Origin: JAHCHG01 sp041745765
GTDB lineage: Bacteria; Acidobacteriota; Blastocatellia; Pyrinomonadales; Pyrinomonadaceae
Direction of reading: 5' to 3'
NCBI GenBank assembly: GCA_041745765.1
Contig: JBGTIH010000162.1
Location: forward strand, 1 to 28,947
Length of the DNA: 28,947 nucleotides
Part shown: positions 13,556 through 22,078 of the stretch, piece by piece
Numbering within the stretch: position 1 is the first letter of the stretch
Layout of the letters: each line of letters begins with the position of its first letter
Translations under genes and position numbers: made by a program
Notes under the pieces: generated by a model
Told to the model about the DNA's origin: nothing
Database searches by the model: none
What the model saw: the letters and a program-made list of their open reading frames with translations, nothing else

Positions 13556-15256
13556 TCATCTTTCATTGGTGATTATTTCGATAAGTTTCCGCAAATCTTC
13601 GGGTACATTTTTGGTTAAATGAACACGTAGAGCGCGTCTTTCGCGATCAAGTAAAACCTGAAAATCGCCGCGAGCCTGCGCCGCTTTGACCGCGCCGAAT
13701 GTATATTTCTGCTGCGGAACATCGAAATCTTCCGCATCTTCCGAAGTGATTTGCAGAAAAACGCCGTTGTTTGCGCCGCCTTTGTAGGCTTGTCCGGTCG
13801 AATGAAGAAATCTGGGACCAAATCCGAGCGCGGTCGCCGCGAGTTTTTTCTCGAAAACTTTTTCGCGGATTTCCTGCGTTAATTCCAAGTTTTCCGCATT
13901 TCTTTCGATATAAGCGAGCAACGCGAAATAATCGTTTTCCTGAATATGCGCGAGATGCGCTTCCAGAAATTTGGAGAGCGTTTTTTCTTCGCCGACGTAT
14001 TTTTTCAAAGATTCAGCATAATCTTCGCTTGAAAAAAGTTTGATGTTATCCGATTCAAAGAACGGTGTTTCATCGGGCAATTCGCCGGTTTTCTCGTATT
14101 CTTCGGTCAGTTTGCGCGTTTCGATCTTCGCCGCTTCGACATCGGGCTGATTAAACGGATTGATTTCCATCACGCTGCCGGCAACCGCAGTCGCAAATTC
14201 CCAGCGGTAAAATTCCTGTCCGAGATTCATTTTTTCTTCCAGTGTGATTTCAACGACCGGAAAACCGGAATCACGAAGCAGCGCGACTTTTTCATCCAAA
14301 GAATTATCGTTCGTATTTTTTAATGTTAAATACGCAAAAACGCGGTCGTCCGCATAATCTTCCGGTTTGGCGACTGGTTCGAGATCAATCGGAATAATTG
14401 ATTTTCCTTCCTTGCCCGTGCTTTCGGCAATAAGCTGTTCGATCCACGCGCCCGTGTCGTAAATTTCCGGCGAAGTAAAAATCGTCAATTTATCGCGCCC
14501 GTTTTTGTTGCAAACGCCTAAAATTATGCCTAAAACCGCGCCCGGATTTTCTGCTGCATCTTCATTTCTGCACGCTTCGACCATTTCGTTTGCGCGTTTC
14601 AAAAAGTCTTCAACGTCCAAACCCATCGCCGCGCCCGCCGCCATTCCAAACGGCGAAAGTGCGCTGAATCTGCCGCCGATTTCCGGGTTTCCGAAGAAAA
14701 TTTTGCGGAAATTTTTCTCTTCGGCGATTTTCTGCAATTTAGAATCGGGATCGGTGATCGCCACAAACTGTTTTCCGGCATTTTCTTCGCCGACTTTTTC
14801 GGAAACTTTTTCGTAAAAATACTGAAAAAACGTATTCGGCTCTAAGGTCGAACCGCTTTTGCTGGCAACAATAAAGAGCGTTTGTTCAATATTTAATTTA
14901 TTTTCCAGCATTTTAATTTGCGCCGGAACGGTCGAATCTAAAATATGAAATTTTTCTTTTCCGAAAGTCTCCGCCAAAACTTCCGGGCAGAGCGACGAGC
15001 CGCCCATTCCGAGCAAAACGACCGCTTCAAAACTTTCCGCGTCCCTTGCAAAATCCTGATATTCGCTCGACTTTTCCAGTTCAACAGAAACCGAATCGAG
15101 CCAGCCGAGCCATTTCGCTTCGTCATCGTTCGTCCAAATCTTTTGGTCTTCATCCCAAATCTTCGTGATTTTTCCGCCCGTTTTCCATTCGTCTAATTTC
15201 AACTGAACGGCATTTTCCAATTTTTCAGGTAATGAATATTTATATGAATTAAGCAT
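13556..15256 (-). CDS. pgi: Glucose-6-phosphate isomerase (stand-alone, fusion-type)
   Basis: Interconverts glucose-6-phosphate and fructose-6-phosphate in glycolysis and gluconeogenesis. The 566-aa protein has the two SIS domains of the isomerase family: VVLLGMGGSSLCPEV (residues 79-93), FIVASKSGSTLEPNTFF (128-144), then GGRFSALSPFGM and the C-terminal GFGPRFLHSTGQAYKGG. The sequence resembles the isomerase half of bifunctional transaldolase/glucose-6-phosphate isomerase proteins more than the E. coli-type enzyme, yet no transaldolase domain precedes it. The N-terminus MLNSYKYSLPEKLENAVQ begins directly with the isomerase part. It is monocistronic, 115 bases upstream of purE on the same strand. 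No clear Shine-Dalgarno. Confidence 0.92.
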   Translation of the reverse strand: MLNSYKYSLPEKLENAVQLKLDEWKTGGKITKIWDEDQKIWTNDDEAKWLGWLDSVSVELEKSSEYQDFARDAESFEAVVLLGMGGSSLCPEVLAETFGKEKFHILDSTVPAQIKMLENKLNIEQTLFIVASKSGSTLEPNTFFQYFYEKVSEKVGEENAGKQFVAITDPDSKLQKIAEEKNFRKIFFGNPEIGGRFSALSPFGMAAGAAMGLDVEDFLKRANEMVEACRNEDAAENPGAVLGIILGVCNKNGRDKLTIFTSPEIYDTGAWIEQLIAESTGKEGKSIIPIDLEPVAKPEDYADDRVFAYLTLKNTNDNSLDEKVALLRDSGFPVVEITLEEKMNLGQEFYRWEFATAVAGSVMEINPFNQPDVEAAKIETRKLTEEYEKTGELPDETPFFESDNIKLFSSEDYAESLKKYVGEEKTLSKFLEAHLAHIQENDYFALLAYIERNAENLELTQEIREKVFEKKLAATALGFGPRFLHSTGQAYKGGANNGVFLQITSEDAEDFDVPQQKYTFGAVKAAQARGDFQVLLDRERRALRVHLTKNVPEDLRKLIEIITNER

Positions 15257-15387
15257 AAATTTTAATTTACCATAAAGAGAAATTTATCCACAGATGAACA
15301 CAGATTTTTGAAATAAATCAGTATAGCCAACGATTGTGAGCAGGTTTAATTACATATAAGTTTGAAGTTAATCACAGTATTCACTAC

Positions 15388-15429
15388 CGCACATTACACT
15401 AATTTTGTATAAAATCTGTGTAATGTGCG
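15388..15429. repeat. Perfect 12-bp inverted repeat between pgi and the TPR gene
   Basis: CGCACATTACAC (15388-15399) and GTGTAATGTGCG (15418-15429) flank an 18-base AT-rich loop. The region also contains CACAGATTTT (15299-15308) and its complement AAAATCTGTG (15411-15420), and a CCACAGATGAACACAGAT iteration at 15289-15305. There is no T-tract. It is either an intergenic repeat element or an operator for the divergent promoters. Confidence 0.8.
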
Positions 15430-15532
15430 AATAACTAAAAAAACAAATTCTTTTTTGCGTCTTTTCGCATATTTAGCGGATAAATTCTTTCTTGTCTTTT
15501 GTTTTTTAATGGTTATTCGGTAAAATCGGCGT

Positions 15533-16426
15533 ATGAAAATATTGCCGATTTCTATTTTGCTCGTTGTATTTAGTCTGAACATTTTTGCTCAAACTTGTGT
15601 CGAAAACGCAAAAATCGTCCAACCCGAAATTTCCGAAAATGCGCGGAAAGTCTATGAAACAAAACTCGCCGAAGCGCGAAATGATTTCGACAAAAATCCC
15701 GAAAACGCCGATTCTCGTATCTGGCTCGGACGGCGCACGGCTTATCTCGGAAATTACAAGGAATCAATCGAAATTTTCAGTAAAGGCGCGGAAAAATTTC
15801 CGAAAGACGCGCGCTTTTATCGCCATCGCGGACATCGCTATATCACGATTCGCTGTTTTGACGACGCGATCAAGGATTTTGAAGCGGCGGCAAAATTAAT
15901 CAAAGGAAAACCCGACGAGATCGAACCAGACGGTTTGCCGAACGAGCGAAATATCCCGACTTCGACGCTTCAATCAAACATTTTCTATCATTTAGGTTTA
16001 GCATATTACATCAAAAAAGATTTCAAAAATGCGCTCAAAGCCTTCAAAAATTGCGAAAAAGTTTCCAAAAACGCCGATATGCTCGTCGCCACAAAACACT
16101 GGCTGTATATGACCTTGCGCCGTGTGAACAAACCGAAAGATGCACAAAAATCAATCGCTGGAATCGCCGATAATCTCGACATCATTGAAAATGATGACTA
16201 TTACAAACTCATCAAACTCTATCAGGGAAAAATAAAAGCCGAAGAATTAATGCGAACCGATGCAAACACTTTGAGCAGCGCAGCGCTCGGCTACGGCGTC
16301 GGAAACTGGTTTTTCTACAACGGCGAAACCGCCAAAGCCACGAGCGTTTTCCGCCAGATCACAGCGGGCAATCAATGGGCAAGTTTCGGCTACATCGCGG
16401 CGGAAGCGGAATTATCAGATTTTTAA
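15533..16426 (+). CDS. Exported TPR-repeat protein
   Basis: This 297-aa protein has an N-terminal signal peptide (MKILPISILLVVFSLNIFAQ) followed by tetratricopeptide-like repeats. One covers about residues 40-75 (ARNDFDKNPENADSRIWLGR). The next covers about 76-110 (GNYKESIEIFSKGAEKFPKD). A later one covers about 145-180 (FYHLGLAYYIKKDFKNALKAF). It is probably periplasmic and acts as a protein-protein scaffold; no enzymatic motif is seen. It is transcribed alone, divergent from pgi and convergent with the DUF2490 gene. The ATG at 15533 is the only start that keeps a proper signal peptide. Confidence 0.82.
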   Translation: MKILPISILLVVFSLNIFAQTCVENAKIVQPEISENARKVYETKLAEARNDFDKNPENADSRIWLGRRTAYLGNYKESIEIFSKGAEKFPKDARFYRHRGHRYITIRCFDDAIKDFEAAAKLIKGKPDEIEPDGLPNERNIPTSTLQSNIFYHLGLAYYIKKDFKNALKAFKNCEKVSKNADMLVATKHWLYMTLRRVNKPKDAQKSIAGIADNLDIIENDDYYKLIKLYQGKIKAEELMRTDANTLSSAALGYGVGNWFFYNGETAKATSVFRQITAGNQWASFGYIAAEAELSDF

Positions 16427-16471
16427 GCAATTGACAGAAAGTTTTGAGTTGCAGACGAGTTACAGAAAGTT

Positions 16472-16496
16472 TTTACTTTCAACAAAGTAAATTTTT
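16472..16496 (+). terminator. Likely terminator of the TPR gene
   Basis: TTTACTTT (16472-16479) pairs with AAAGTAAA (16484-16491) across four bases and is followed by five T. The stem is AT-only and thus weak, but it is correctly placed 45 bases after the TPR stop and before the convergent gene's end. Confidence 0.5.
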
Positions 16497-16526
16497 CAAA
16501 TTGCCATAAAACTGTGGAAATCCGTA

Positions 16527-17231
16527 TTATTTAATTTTATCAATCCGGTATCGAAAACTTACTCCAAAACCATTGGTTTGCCGAAGCGTTCCGATGTTAA
16601 ATCCCTGACGGACATAGAAGAAATCTGCACCGAATTTTGGGGTGAATTGTTTTGAAACTCCCAGAAAGAAATCATTCCGAAACCATTTTTTTTCCCGGAA
16701 ATCATAAAAGGGTTCGTTGGCGATAAATGGTGTAAAAAGATTTTTTTTGCCTTTCTTTACAGGAATATTTACCTGCACACGATTCCGGAAAACGACCGTA
16801 TCGGGGCGCGAATGTTTGATCAGATAGGTTGTCAATGCCCTGTTTCGCAAAGTTGCATTTTTCCATACTTTTTCGGCATTGAGAAAAAACATTACGCGAT
16901 GTTCGTATTGACGGCGTGCTTCGGTCGGGCGGAAACGGCGGTAAAGATAGCCCGTTCCGGCTGAGAAGTTTCGGTTGAAACGATAATTTATTGTAACCAT
17001 TCCGCGCTGATCTATCGGACGGCTTAGATTTCTCCCGTAACGAAATACACCGCCGATATTTAAAGATATTTGATCAACTCTTTTGCCGTTTTCTTCTTCT
17101 TTCTTTAATGGAATGATAAAAGTTGTGTCGCTCCATCCGACAATATCTGAATTATCATCAGTTTGGGCAAAAATTACTGATGAAAGAATAAGAATTGTCA
17201 GACAAGAAATAATAGAGGTTTTAATTTTCAT
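16527..17231 (-). CDS. DUF2490-like outer-membrane-type protein
   Basis: This 234-aa protein has a signal peptide (residues 1-22, ending SVIFAQ). Its amphipathic beta-strand pattern is rich in aromatic and Arg residues (YRFNRNFSAGTGYLYRRFRP, FIANEPFYDFREKKWFRND, ADFFYVRQGFNIG, GVSFRYRIDK) and fits the DUF2490 family, predicted small outer-membrane beta-barrels of unknown role. It ends in an alternating strand, as barrels do. It lies only 12 bases downstream of the membrane protein gene on the same strand, so the two are almost certainly co-transcribed. Confidence 0.75.
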   Translation of the reverse strand: MKIKTSIISCLTILILSSVIFAQTDDNSDIVGWSDTTFIIPLKKEEENGKRVDQISLNIGGVFRYGRNLSRPIDQRGMVTINYRFNRNFSAGTGYLYRRFRPTEARRQYEHRVMFFLNAEKVWKNATLRNRALTTYLIKHSRPDTVVFRNRVQVNIPVKKGKKNLFTPFIANEPFYDFREKKWFRNDFFLGVSKQFTPKFGADFFYVRQGFNIGTLRQTNGFGVSFRYRIDKIK

Positions 17232-17243
17232 AGATAATAATTT

Positions 17244-18305
17244 TTAAGAACCATAAGCCAAATGATGAATTCCGTAATAGAGAATAAAAACCATCACAAA
17301 GGCGAGAAAATAGAGTCCGGTCATAAAATAGGCTTCGGTAAACAGAGATTTATCGGGCAAAACGAGCATATTCCGCGCATCGGTCGGACCTCGCACGATT
17401 AAGACCCAAAGGATTGCGACGATCATCAGATGTCCGACGGCATCGAGCGTGCCGAATTCAAAAACCGCCAGCACGAAAATTGACATAAATCCGAGCGAGA
17501 TCAAGCGACCGACGACCGAAACTGCGCCGAGCAGAATGAAGGTTACGAAAAATTCGATAAAACCCGAAACCTTCATAAATATCGGCGGCGACATTCCCAT
17601 CGTAACGTGCGGTTTATCGGCTAGAACGGCGATCGTCCAGTGCGAATAAGCGAATTTTTCGACCGCCGCCCAGATCAAAGTCAATCCCGTGCAGGCAAAC
17701 AGGACAATAAAGCCCGATTTTAAGAGAGATTTATTCTCGGTCTGCGAAACGGTCAGATAATAGGCGATGCCGAGAAAGATCATATAATCGAGCATATGAA
17801 AAACCCCGTAATTCGCCGCCGCCGCGATGTAGAGCGCGAAAACGCCTAAACCGGTCAGGAAAACCGTATAACGCGAAATTACTGCCAGAGCCATCACGAG
17901 CTGAATCCACGGCACGATCGGCGAAGCGGTTTTGAGTTCCGGCGTGAGATAGAAACTTTCACCGACTCCGAATGCCCACCAACCGAACAGCGCGAGAAAG
18001 AAAATTCCGGCAGCGGCGCGCATAATGTAATTGGCGGCGTTGTCGAAAAGCTTCATCTTCTTGTCGAATTCGGCTAAAATCCCCTCTTCGTAAATGTAGC
18101 GGTCAGCCAGAAAAAACAGATAACACGCAACGACCGAAACGAGAAACATTTTGACGAAAGTCCCGTCCAAAACTTCGCCGATCGGTGTCGGCGGCTGAGT
18201 CACGTCATAATCGAAAAACCATTTGACGTGCGCGTTTGCCGTAACCGTGCAAAATACCAGTAAAATAAATGCTGTCAGGGTTTTATTTAGTTTTTGGAAT
18301 ATCAT
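17244..18305 (-). CDS. Multi-pass inner-membrane protein, possibly DoxX-like
   Basis: This 353-aa protein starts with a signal-like hydrophobic segment (residues 8-25) ending ANAHVKWFFDYDV. About eight to nine further transmembrane helices follow, roughly at 50-68, 92-115, 132-150, 152-175, 195-215, 240-262, 265-285, 288-305 and 330-350. Helices near the middle (FFVTFILLGAVSVVGRLISLGFMSIFV) have the small-residue texture of DoxX-type redox membrane proteins, but I cannot assign the family firmly. The conserved-looking HVKWF after the first segment would face the periplasm. It is flanked by a cytochrome-like gene upstream and a DUF2490 gene downstream on the same strand, suggesting a joint envelope function. 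Confidence 0.7.
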   Translation of the reverse strand: MIFQKLNKTLTAFILLVFCTVTANAHVKWFFDYDVTQPPTPIGEVLDGTFVKMFLVSVVACYLFFLADRYIYEEGILAEFDKKMKLFDNAANYIMRAAAGIFFLALFGWWAFGVGESFYLTPELKTASPIVPWIQLVMALAVISRYTVFLTGLGVFALYIAAAANYGVFHMLDYMIFLGIAYYLTVSQTENKSLLKSGFIVLFACTGLTLIWAAVEKFAYSHWTIAVLADKPHVTMGMSPPIFMKVSGFIEFFVTFILLGAVSVVGRLISLGFMSIFVLAVFEFGTLDAVGHLMIVAILWVLIVRGPTDARNMLVLPDKSLFTEAYFMTGLYFLAFVMVFILYYGIHHLAYGS

Positions 18306-18331
18306 TTTTTTTTGCCTTTAGATATTTGGTA

Positions 18332-18465
18332 AGCCGAGCTGCCGGTTATAAAACTTTTAAATTTTTTACCGCGAAAAGCGCGAAAAACGCTAAAATTAAA
18401 ACCAATCAATTATTTTTCGTTTTTCGCGTTTTTCGCGGTTAATATCTTCATAAGCGGCAGCTCGG
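18332..18465. repeat. Long imperfect inverted repeat between cytochrome-like and membrane-protein genes
   Basis: An outer pair, CCGAGCTGCC near 18334 and GGCAGCTCGG near 18455, encloses an inner pair. The inner pair is an ACCGCGAAAAGCGCGAAAAACG stretch starting near 18368 (given loosely) and its near-complement of CGTTTTTCGCG words ending near 18440. Together they would fold into a long, partly mismatched hairpin filling the 190-base gap. No coding potential is seen. Confidence 0.8.
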
Positions 18466-18495
18466 TTTAATTGTGTCCGAAAACTTACCGGATAT

Positions 18496-20298
18496 TTAAC
18501 TTCGACCTTTTTTCGTATCGTGAATCCAACCTGCGGCGAGAGGGGAATTTATTTTAACTTTTATTCCCAGATAATCGCGGAAAACGCCCTGCAGATTGCC
18601 GACCTGTTCTTCTTCGGCACGGCGCAGATATTCGGGACGACCGCTGTGCAAGGTCGGCGTGATGATGAAAAACACACGCGGCACGGGATTGACCGCGAAA
18701 TTTTCGGGTTTTTCCTTCGGATTATTCACATTGACGAGATAATTTCCCTCATCATAATTGCGGACGTGGCATTGCATACAGGTCATTCCGCGTTCTTCGA
18801 AAAGACGGCGGCGGGCATCGTGCAGAGGTGTTTCCGAAAAACGAAAACCGCTGATGATTTCGTGTACGTTTAATGTCGTATCAATATTGTTTCGCTTGAC
18901 GCTGCCGTCCGGCATTATTTCGGGAATCGCCAGATTGCTTTTGTCGTCGTCGTCAATCAGGTGATCCCACCCTTTTTGATAATTCGCGCTTTTGACATCG
19001 GCAAACGGCGGCGGAACGGGTTTGAACGCCGTTCCGTCCGCGTTCGGTTTGATCGAAGCGGCAAAACCGTCAATCGGCGGGCTGATAAATGCTAAAACCT
19101 TTTTGCCGTCTCTCATTACGGGACCGACCTTGATCGCGCCCAAAAGCCAGCCGTCGCCGTGCAGATAATTTCCTTTTTCGTCATATTCATTGCCGCCGCC
19201 GAGTCTGGAATTGTGCGGTATTGCGGCAAGATTCGCCCGCATCATCGGATCGTCTTTGTCGTAATAATTTAAAACCCGCGTCATAAAATCCGCCAACGCT
19301 TCGCCGTATTTCGCTTTATCACCCGCGACGAACGGCTTCATATTTTCCCCGTCGAAAAATGTTTCGTGAAACATCTTGGCAAAGGTCAGATTGTTTTTCT
19401 GCCGAAGTTCTTCGGGGCGTTTCGCGTCAACGCCGCGCACGATGCGCATACGCGGCATCAGATACGCTTGCTCGGCGGCTCTGGTGTTGAAATAAACGAG
19501 GCGCAGTTCGAAAACCTTTTTATTAAGGCGCGGACGCACGGCGATCAATTTCCAGTGTTCGGCATTCCATTCGGGATTATATTTGGGGCTGTCGGGATCG
19601 AGCGTCGGATTTTTATGCAAAACGGCTAGTTCCTTGAGCGAATCGCGGAAAAGCTGTTCGCCGGTCGTCGTTTGAATATCGCTGCCGGGTTTGATCTGTT
19701 TATCGGCTTCGATCTCGGCAATGCGCTGGAAAAGATTGATGATATTCCATTTTTTCTCCGCCGCTTTCAAGCGTTCGGGATCAATGATCGTTACAAATGC
19801 GTCAACTTCGAGCGGCGCGGGCGGCAATTCCAACAGTTTGACCGGATTTTTGACGATTTCGATATTAAAAGTCTTGGAAACGGTGCGCAGTTTGCGCGTT
19901 TTATCGCGCGGGATTTCGGTAACTTTAACGACAAATCTGCCGCTTTTGCCGTCGCTTTTTTGCGGCGTCCAATCAATCGTCAGCGTGTTCTGATTAAAAA
20001 TCGCCGATTCCGGTTTTTCGGTCAATTCCGTGCGAACGAGGTCGCCTTCTTCATCAATAACTTCGAGCGCGATCTTCAGTCTTTGTCCGAGACCGATTTT
20101 CTTATGGCGAAAATCCTGAATTTCGGGCAATTGATTTACCGCCGATTCTGCTGCAAAATTACTGCTGGCAGATGTCTCGCCGTCCGCCTTCGCCGTGAAC
20201 GGACGCGGGAGCAAAAACACGGTAAAAAAAACTGCAAATATCAGAAAAACGGTAAGTTTCAGAGTTTGTTTCATATTGTTAATGTTTTGTTTTTGCAT
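18496..20298 (-). CDS. Exported mono-haem cytochrome-like protein
   Basis: This 600-aa protein has a hydrophobic signal segment (about residues 10-30). An N-terminal Ig-like beta domain follows (about 55-150: NQLPEIQDFRHKKIGLGQ through IDWTPQKSDGKSGRFVVKV). A large domain I do not recognise follows, with WLLGAIKVGPVMRDG and DGFAASIKPNADG among its features. One c-type haem motif, CMQCH, lies at 507-511 within GMTCMQCHVRNYDEG. A Met or His partner could come from many places. The domain around the haem site (ETPLHDARRRLFEERG before it, NPVPRVFFIITPTLHSGRPEYLRRAEEEQ after it) is distinctive. It leads a same-strand cluster with the membrane protein and the DUF2490 gene. Two starts are possible (20298, or 20274 at MKQTLKL); both leave a signal peptide. 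Electron transfer is inferred from the haem motif. Confidence 0.75.
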   Translation of the reverse strand: MQKQNINNMKQTLKLTVFLIFAVFFTVFLLPRPFTAKADGETSASSNFAAESAVNQLPEIQDFRHKKIGLGQRLKIALEVIDEEGDLVRTELTEKPESAIFNQNTLTIDWTPQKSDGKSGRFVVKVTEIPRDKTRKLRTVSKTFNIEIVKNPVKLLELPPAPLEVDAFVTIIDPERLKAAEKKWNIINLFQRIAEIEADKQIKPGSDIQTTTGEQLFRDSLKELAVLHKNPTLDPDSPKYNPEWNAEHWKLIAVRPRLNKKVFELRLVYFNTRAAEQAYLMPRMRIVRGVDAKRPEELRQKNNLTFAKMFHETFFDGENMKPFVAGDKAKYGEALADFMTRVLNYYDKDDPMMRANLAAIPHNSRLGGGNEYDEKGNYLHGDGWLLGAIKVGPVMRDGKKVLAFISPPIDGFAASIKPNADGTAFKPVPPPFADVKSANYQKGWDHLIDDDDKSNLAIPEIMPDGSVKRNNIDTTLNVHEIISGFRFSETPLHDARRRLFEERGMTCMQCHVRNYDEGNYLVNVNNPKEKPENFAVNPVPRVFFIITPTLHSGRPEYLRRAEEEQVGNLQGVFRDYLGIKVKINSPLAAGWIHDTKKGRS

Positions 20299-20667
20299 AA
20301 GTTATCACAGATATTAAATAGATAAGTCAAATCAATTTAAGGCGTTCAATGTTTTTTGCTTTGAATTTTTAAAATATTTTTCGAAATGATGTTATTTGAA
20401 TATGCGTAGAAAAAGAGTTGAAAAGGACAAAAAATTTATAGTGCAAACCGGATTTGCGGGAGTTTTATCGGCAGATTTTGGCAATACTTGATGAAAAGCG
20501 ATAGAAAAGACTGAAATCCTAATATCGCCGGAAATTATTCGTGCCGTGATTTTTTGTGTTTGAAAGTCAGTAAATGCAAAATTCAGTTATAATTAACGAA
20601 TTAGCAAAACAAAACAGCTTTTATTTGACGAAAATGTTAATAAAATTATACATTTGCAAGCAAAACT
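20299..20667. other. Divergent intergenic region between the cytochrome-like gene and the nuclease gene
   Basis: About 370 AT-rich bases with no convincing gene. It holds a good sigma-70 box pair near its right end (20625-20652) and an isolated TATAAT at 20588-20593. No repeat of the families seen elsewhere in the window was found here. Confidence 0.5.
20625..20652 (+). promoter_or_regulatory. Sigma-70-type promoter of the HsdR-N-like gene
   Basis: TTGACG (20625-20630), a 16-base spacer and TATACA (20647-20652). The predicted start of transcription would fall about ten bases before the ATG at 20668, giving a near-leaderless mRNA. This fits the absence of a Shine-Dalgarno there. Confidence 0.6.
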
Positions 20668-21804
20668 ATGAATGAAAAACTCTCCGCACTTTTTAATCGA
20701 ATCAAGGCAGACAGTAATTTATTAACCGTCAGCGAAGCACAAACAAGTCAAGGAATTGTTCTTCCGATTTTGAATAATTTGGGTTGGGACGTTTTTGATA
20801 CGAGCGAAGTTACGCCTGAATATTCGGTCGGCGGTCGAAGAGTTGATTTTGCTTTACGAATTCAATCAATCAATAAAGTCTTTTTAGAGATCAAGAAAAC
20901 TTCCGAGAATTTAGAAAATCATCAAGAGCAATTGGTTTATTATGCGTTTCAACAAGGCGTAAAACTGGCGATTCTGACAAACGGAATCACCTGGCAGTTT
21001 TATCTGCCGCTTGAAGAAGGCGGTTGGGAACAACGCCGATTTTTTACGATTGATTTGATGGAACAATCAATTGGTGACGCAATTGAAAAATTTGAAAGTT
21101 TGCTGCAAAGAAAACATATTGATTCGGGAAATGCTTATCAAAAAGCAAAATCGCTTTATGAAGGCAGACAGAAGAATAAAATCATTAAGGAAAAATTGCC
21201 GGAAGCATGGCGAAAATTAATCTCTGAACCTGATGAAATGCTTGTGGAATTATTAAATGATACGCTCGAAAAAATAAGCGGTTATAAAGCGGAAAATAGT
21301 CAAATCACGGAATTTCTCCAACATATCTTTCCAAATTATTCAGTTGGGAATATGGCTTCGACAAATAAACCGATATTAAAAAAAACTTTATTTCCTGAAT
21401 TGGAAAACCCCAATACTCAAAACACAATCAACCTTAATCCGAATAAAATTGAAGATTTATTTCATACAAAAGTTTTGGAAGCTAGTTTTGCCGAAAGAGA
21501 GTCGCCCAAAAATTGGCGAAGTGTTTTAGACACAGGATTACAGATTGCTTTTGAGAAGGGAATTTCTGTAGAAACTTTGCAGGACACCCTAAATATTAAC
21601 TTCAAAGAGGGAATTTATAATTTACAAGGATTTAGCCAAATCAAAGGCACAAATTATTCTTGGCAAAATCAGGACGCAAATAAAACTGCGAATAATGTTA
21701 TAAAAGTAGCAAAAATGCTGAATTGTGAAATTTTTGTTCTTTTTGTATGGCGAGAAAAAGGTAAGTTTCCAATGCAGCAAGGCATAATTCATTGGAAACC
21801 TTAA
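20668..21804 (+). CDS. HsdR N-terminal-like restriction nuclease, stand-alone
   Basis: The first 150 or so residues of this 378-aa protein match the type I restriction enzyme R-subunit N-terminal nuclease domain: VSEAQTSQGIVLPILNNLGWDV, then PEYSVGGRRVDFAL and VFLEIKK. This gives a PD-(D/E)xK site with D60 and E74-x-K76. It is followed by LVYYAFQQGVKLAILTNGITWQFYL, also typical. No helicase motor follows. Instead there is a charged helical middle and an unassigned C-terminal part (about 250-378) ending in LFVWREKGKFPMQQGI. DNA binding and cleavage are inferred. Base composition is visibly AT-richer than the neighbouring housekeeping genes, suggesting transfer. It is followed 34 bases later by a toxin-antitoxin pair on the same strand. 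Confidence 0.8.
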   Translation: MNEKLSALFNRIKADSNLLTVSEAQTSQGIVLPILNNLGWDVFDTSEVTPEYSVGGRRVDFALRIQSINKVFLEIKKTSENLENHQEQLVYYAFQQGVKLAILTNGITWQFYLPLEEGGWEQRRFFTIDLMEQSIGDAIEKFESLLQRKHIDSGNAYQKAKSLYEGRQKNKIIKEKLPEAWRKLISEPDEMLVELLNDTLEKISGYKAENSQITEFLQHIFPNYSVGNMASTNKPILKKTLFPELENPNTQNTINLNPNKIEDLFHTKVLEASFAERESPKNWRSVLDTGLQIAFEKGISVETLQDTLNINFKEGIYNLQGFSQIKGTNYSWQNQDANKTANNVIKVAKMLNCEIFVLFVWREKGKFPMQQGIIHWKP

Positions 21805-21838
21805 TAAAATATTCTAAAATTTATTTAGTGGAGAAAAT

Positions 21839-22078
21839 ATGAGAGTTATAGAAATTGAAAGCGAATTGGAAAAAATGACGAATTCGGAAAGGCTTTTTGT
21901 CATTGAAATTGCGACGAAACTTATCAGTAAAGATATAAATGGAAAACGCCGTTTATCGCTTGAAGAAAAACGGGCAAAACTAAGACAATCAGCCGAGGCA
22001 ATGCTTCCCGAATATAAGAATAATAAAGAGTTGACTGCTTTGACTTCACTGGACAGCGAGGATTTTATAGATGCGTAG
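21839..22078 (+). CDS. Antitoxin of the MazF-type pair
   Basis: This 79-aa protein has a helical, acidic N-terminus (EIESELEKMTNSERLFVIEIATKLI) and an extended C-terminal tail (AEAMLPEYKNNKELTALTSLDSEDF), the part expected to wrap the toxin. The tail's LP.Y.N.KELTA.T.LDSEDF pattern is one I recognise from antitoxins paired with PemK/MazF toxins. A Shine-Dalgarno (GGAG) lies five bases before the ATG. The end overlaps the toxin start by eight bases (ATGCGTAG), indicating translational coupling. It probably represses its own promoter, as this class usually does, though no classical DNA-binding fold is obvious. Confidence 0.8.
   Translation: MRVIEIESELEKMTNSERLFVIEIATKLISKDINGKRRLSLEEKRAKLRQSAEAMLPEYKNNKELTALTSLDSEDFIDA

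Noticed and set aside
15504..15532. TGTCTTTT-like box ahead of the exported TPR gene (near 15495) as a fourth promoter copy
   Set aside because: The second box at the 13-base spacing reads TATTCGGT, not [C/G]GCAC[T/A]GT.
19672..20325. Long plus-strand open frame of 217 codons rich in Phe and Arg
   Set aside because: It is antisense to the cytochrome-like protein's N-terminal half, and its composition is that of a shadow frame.
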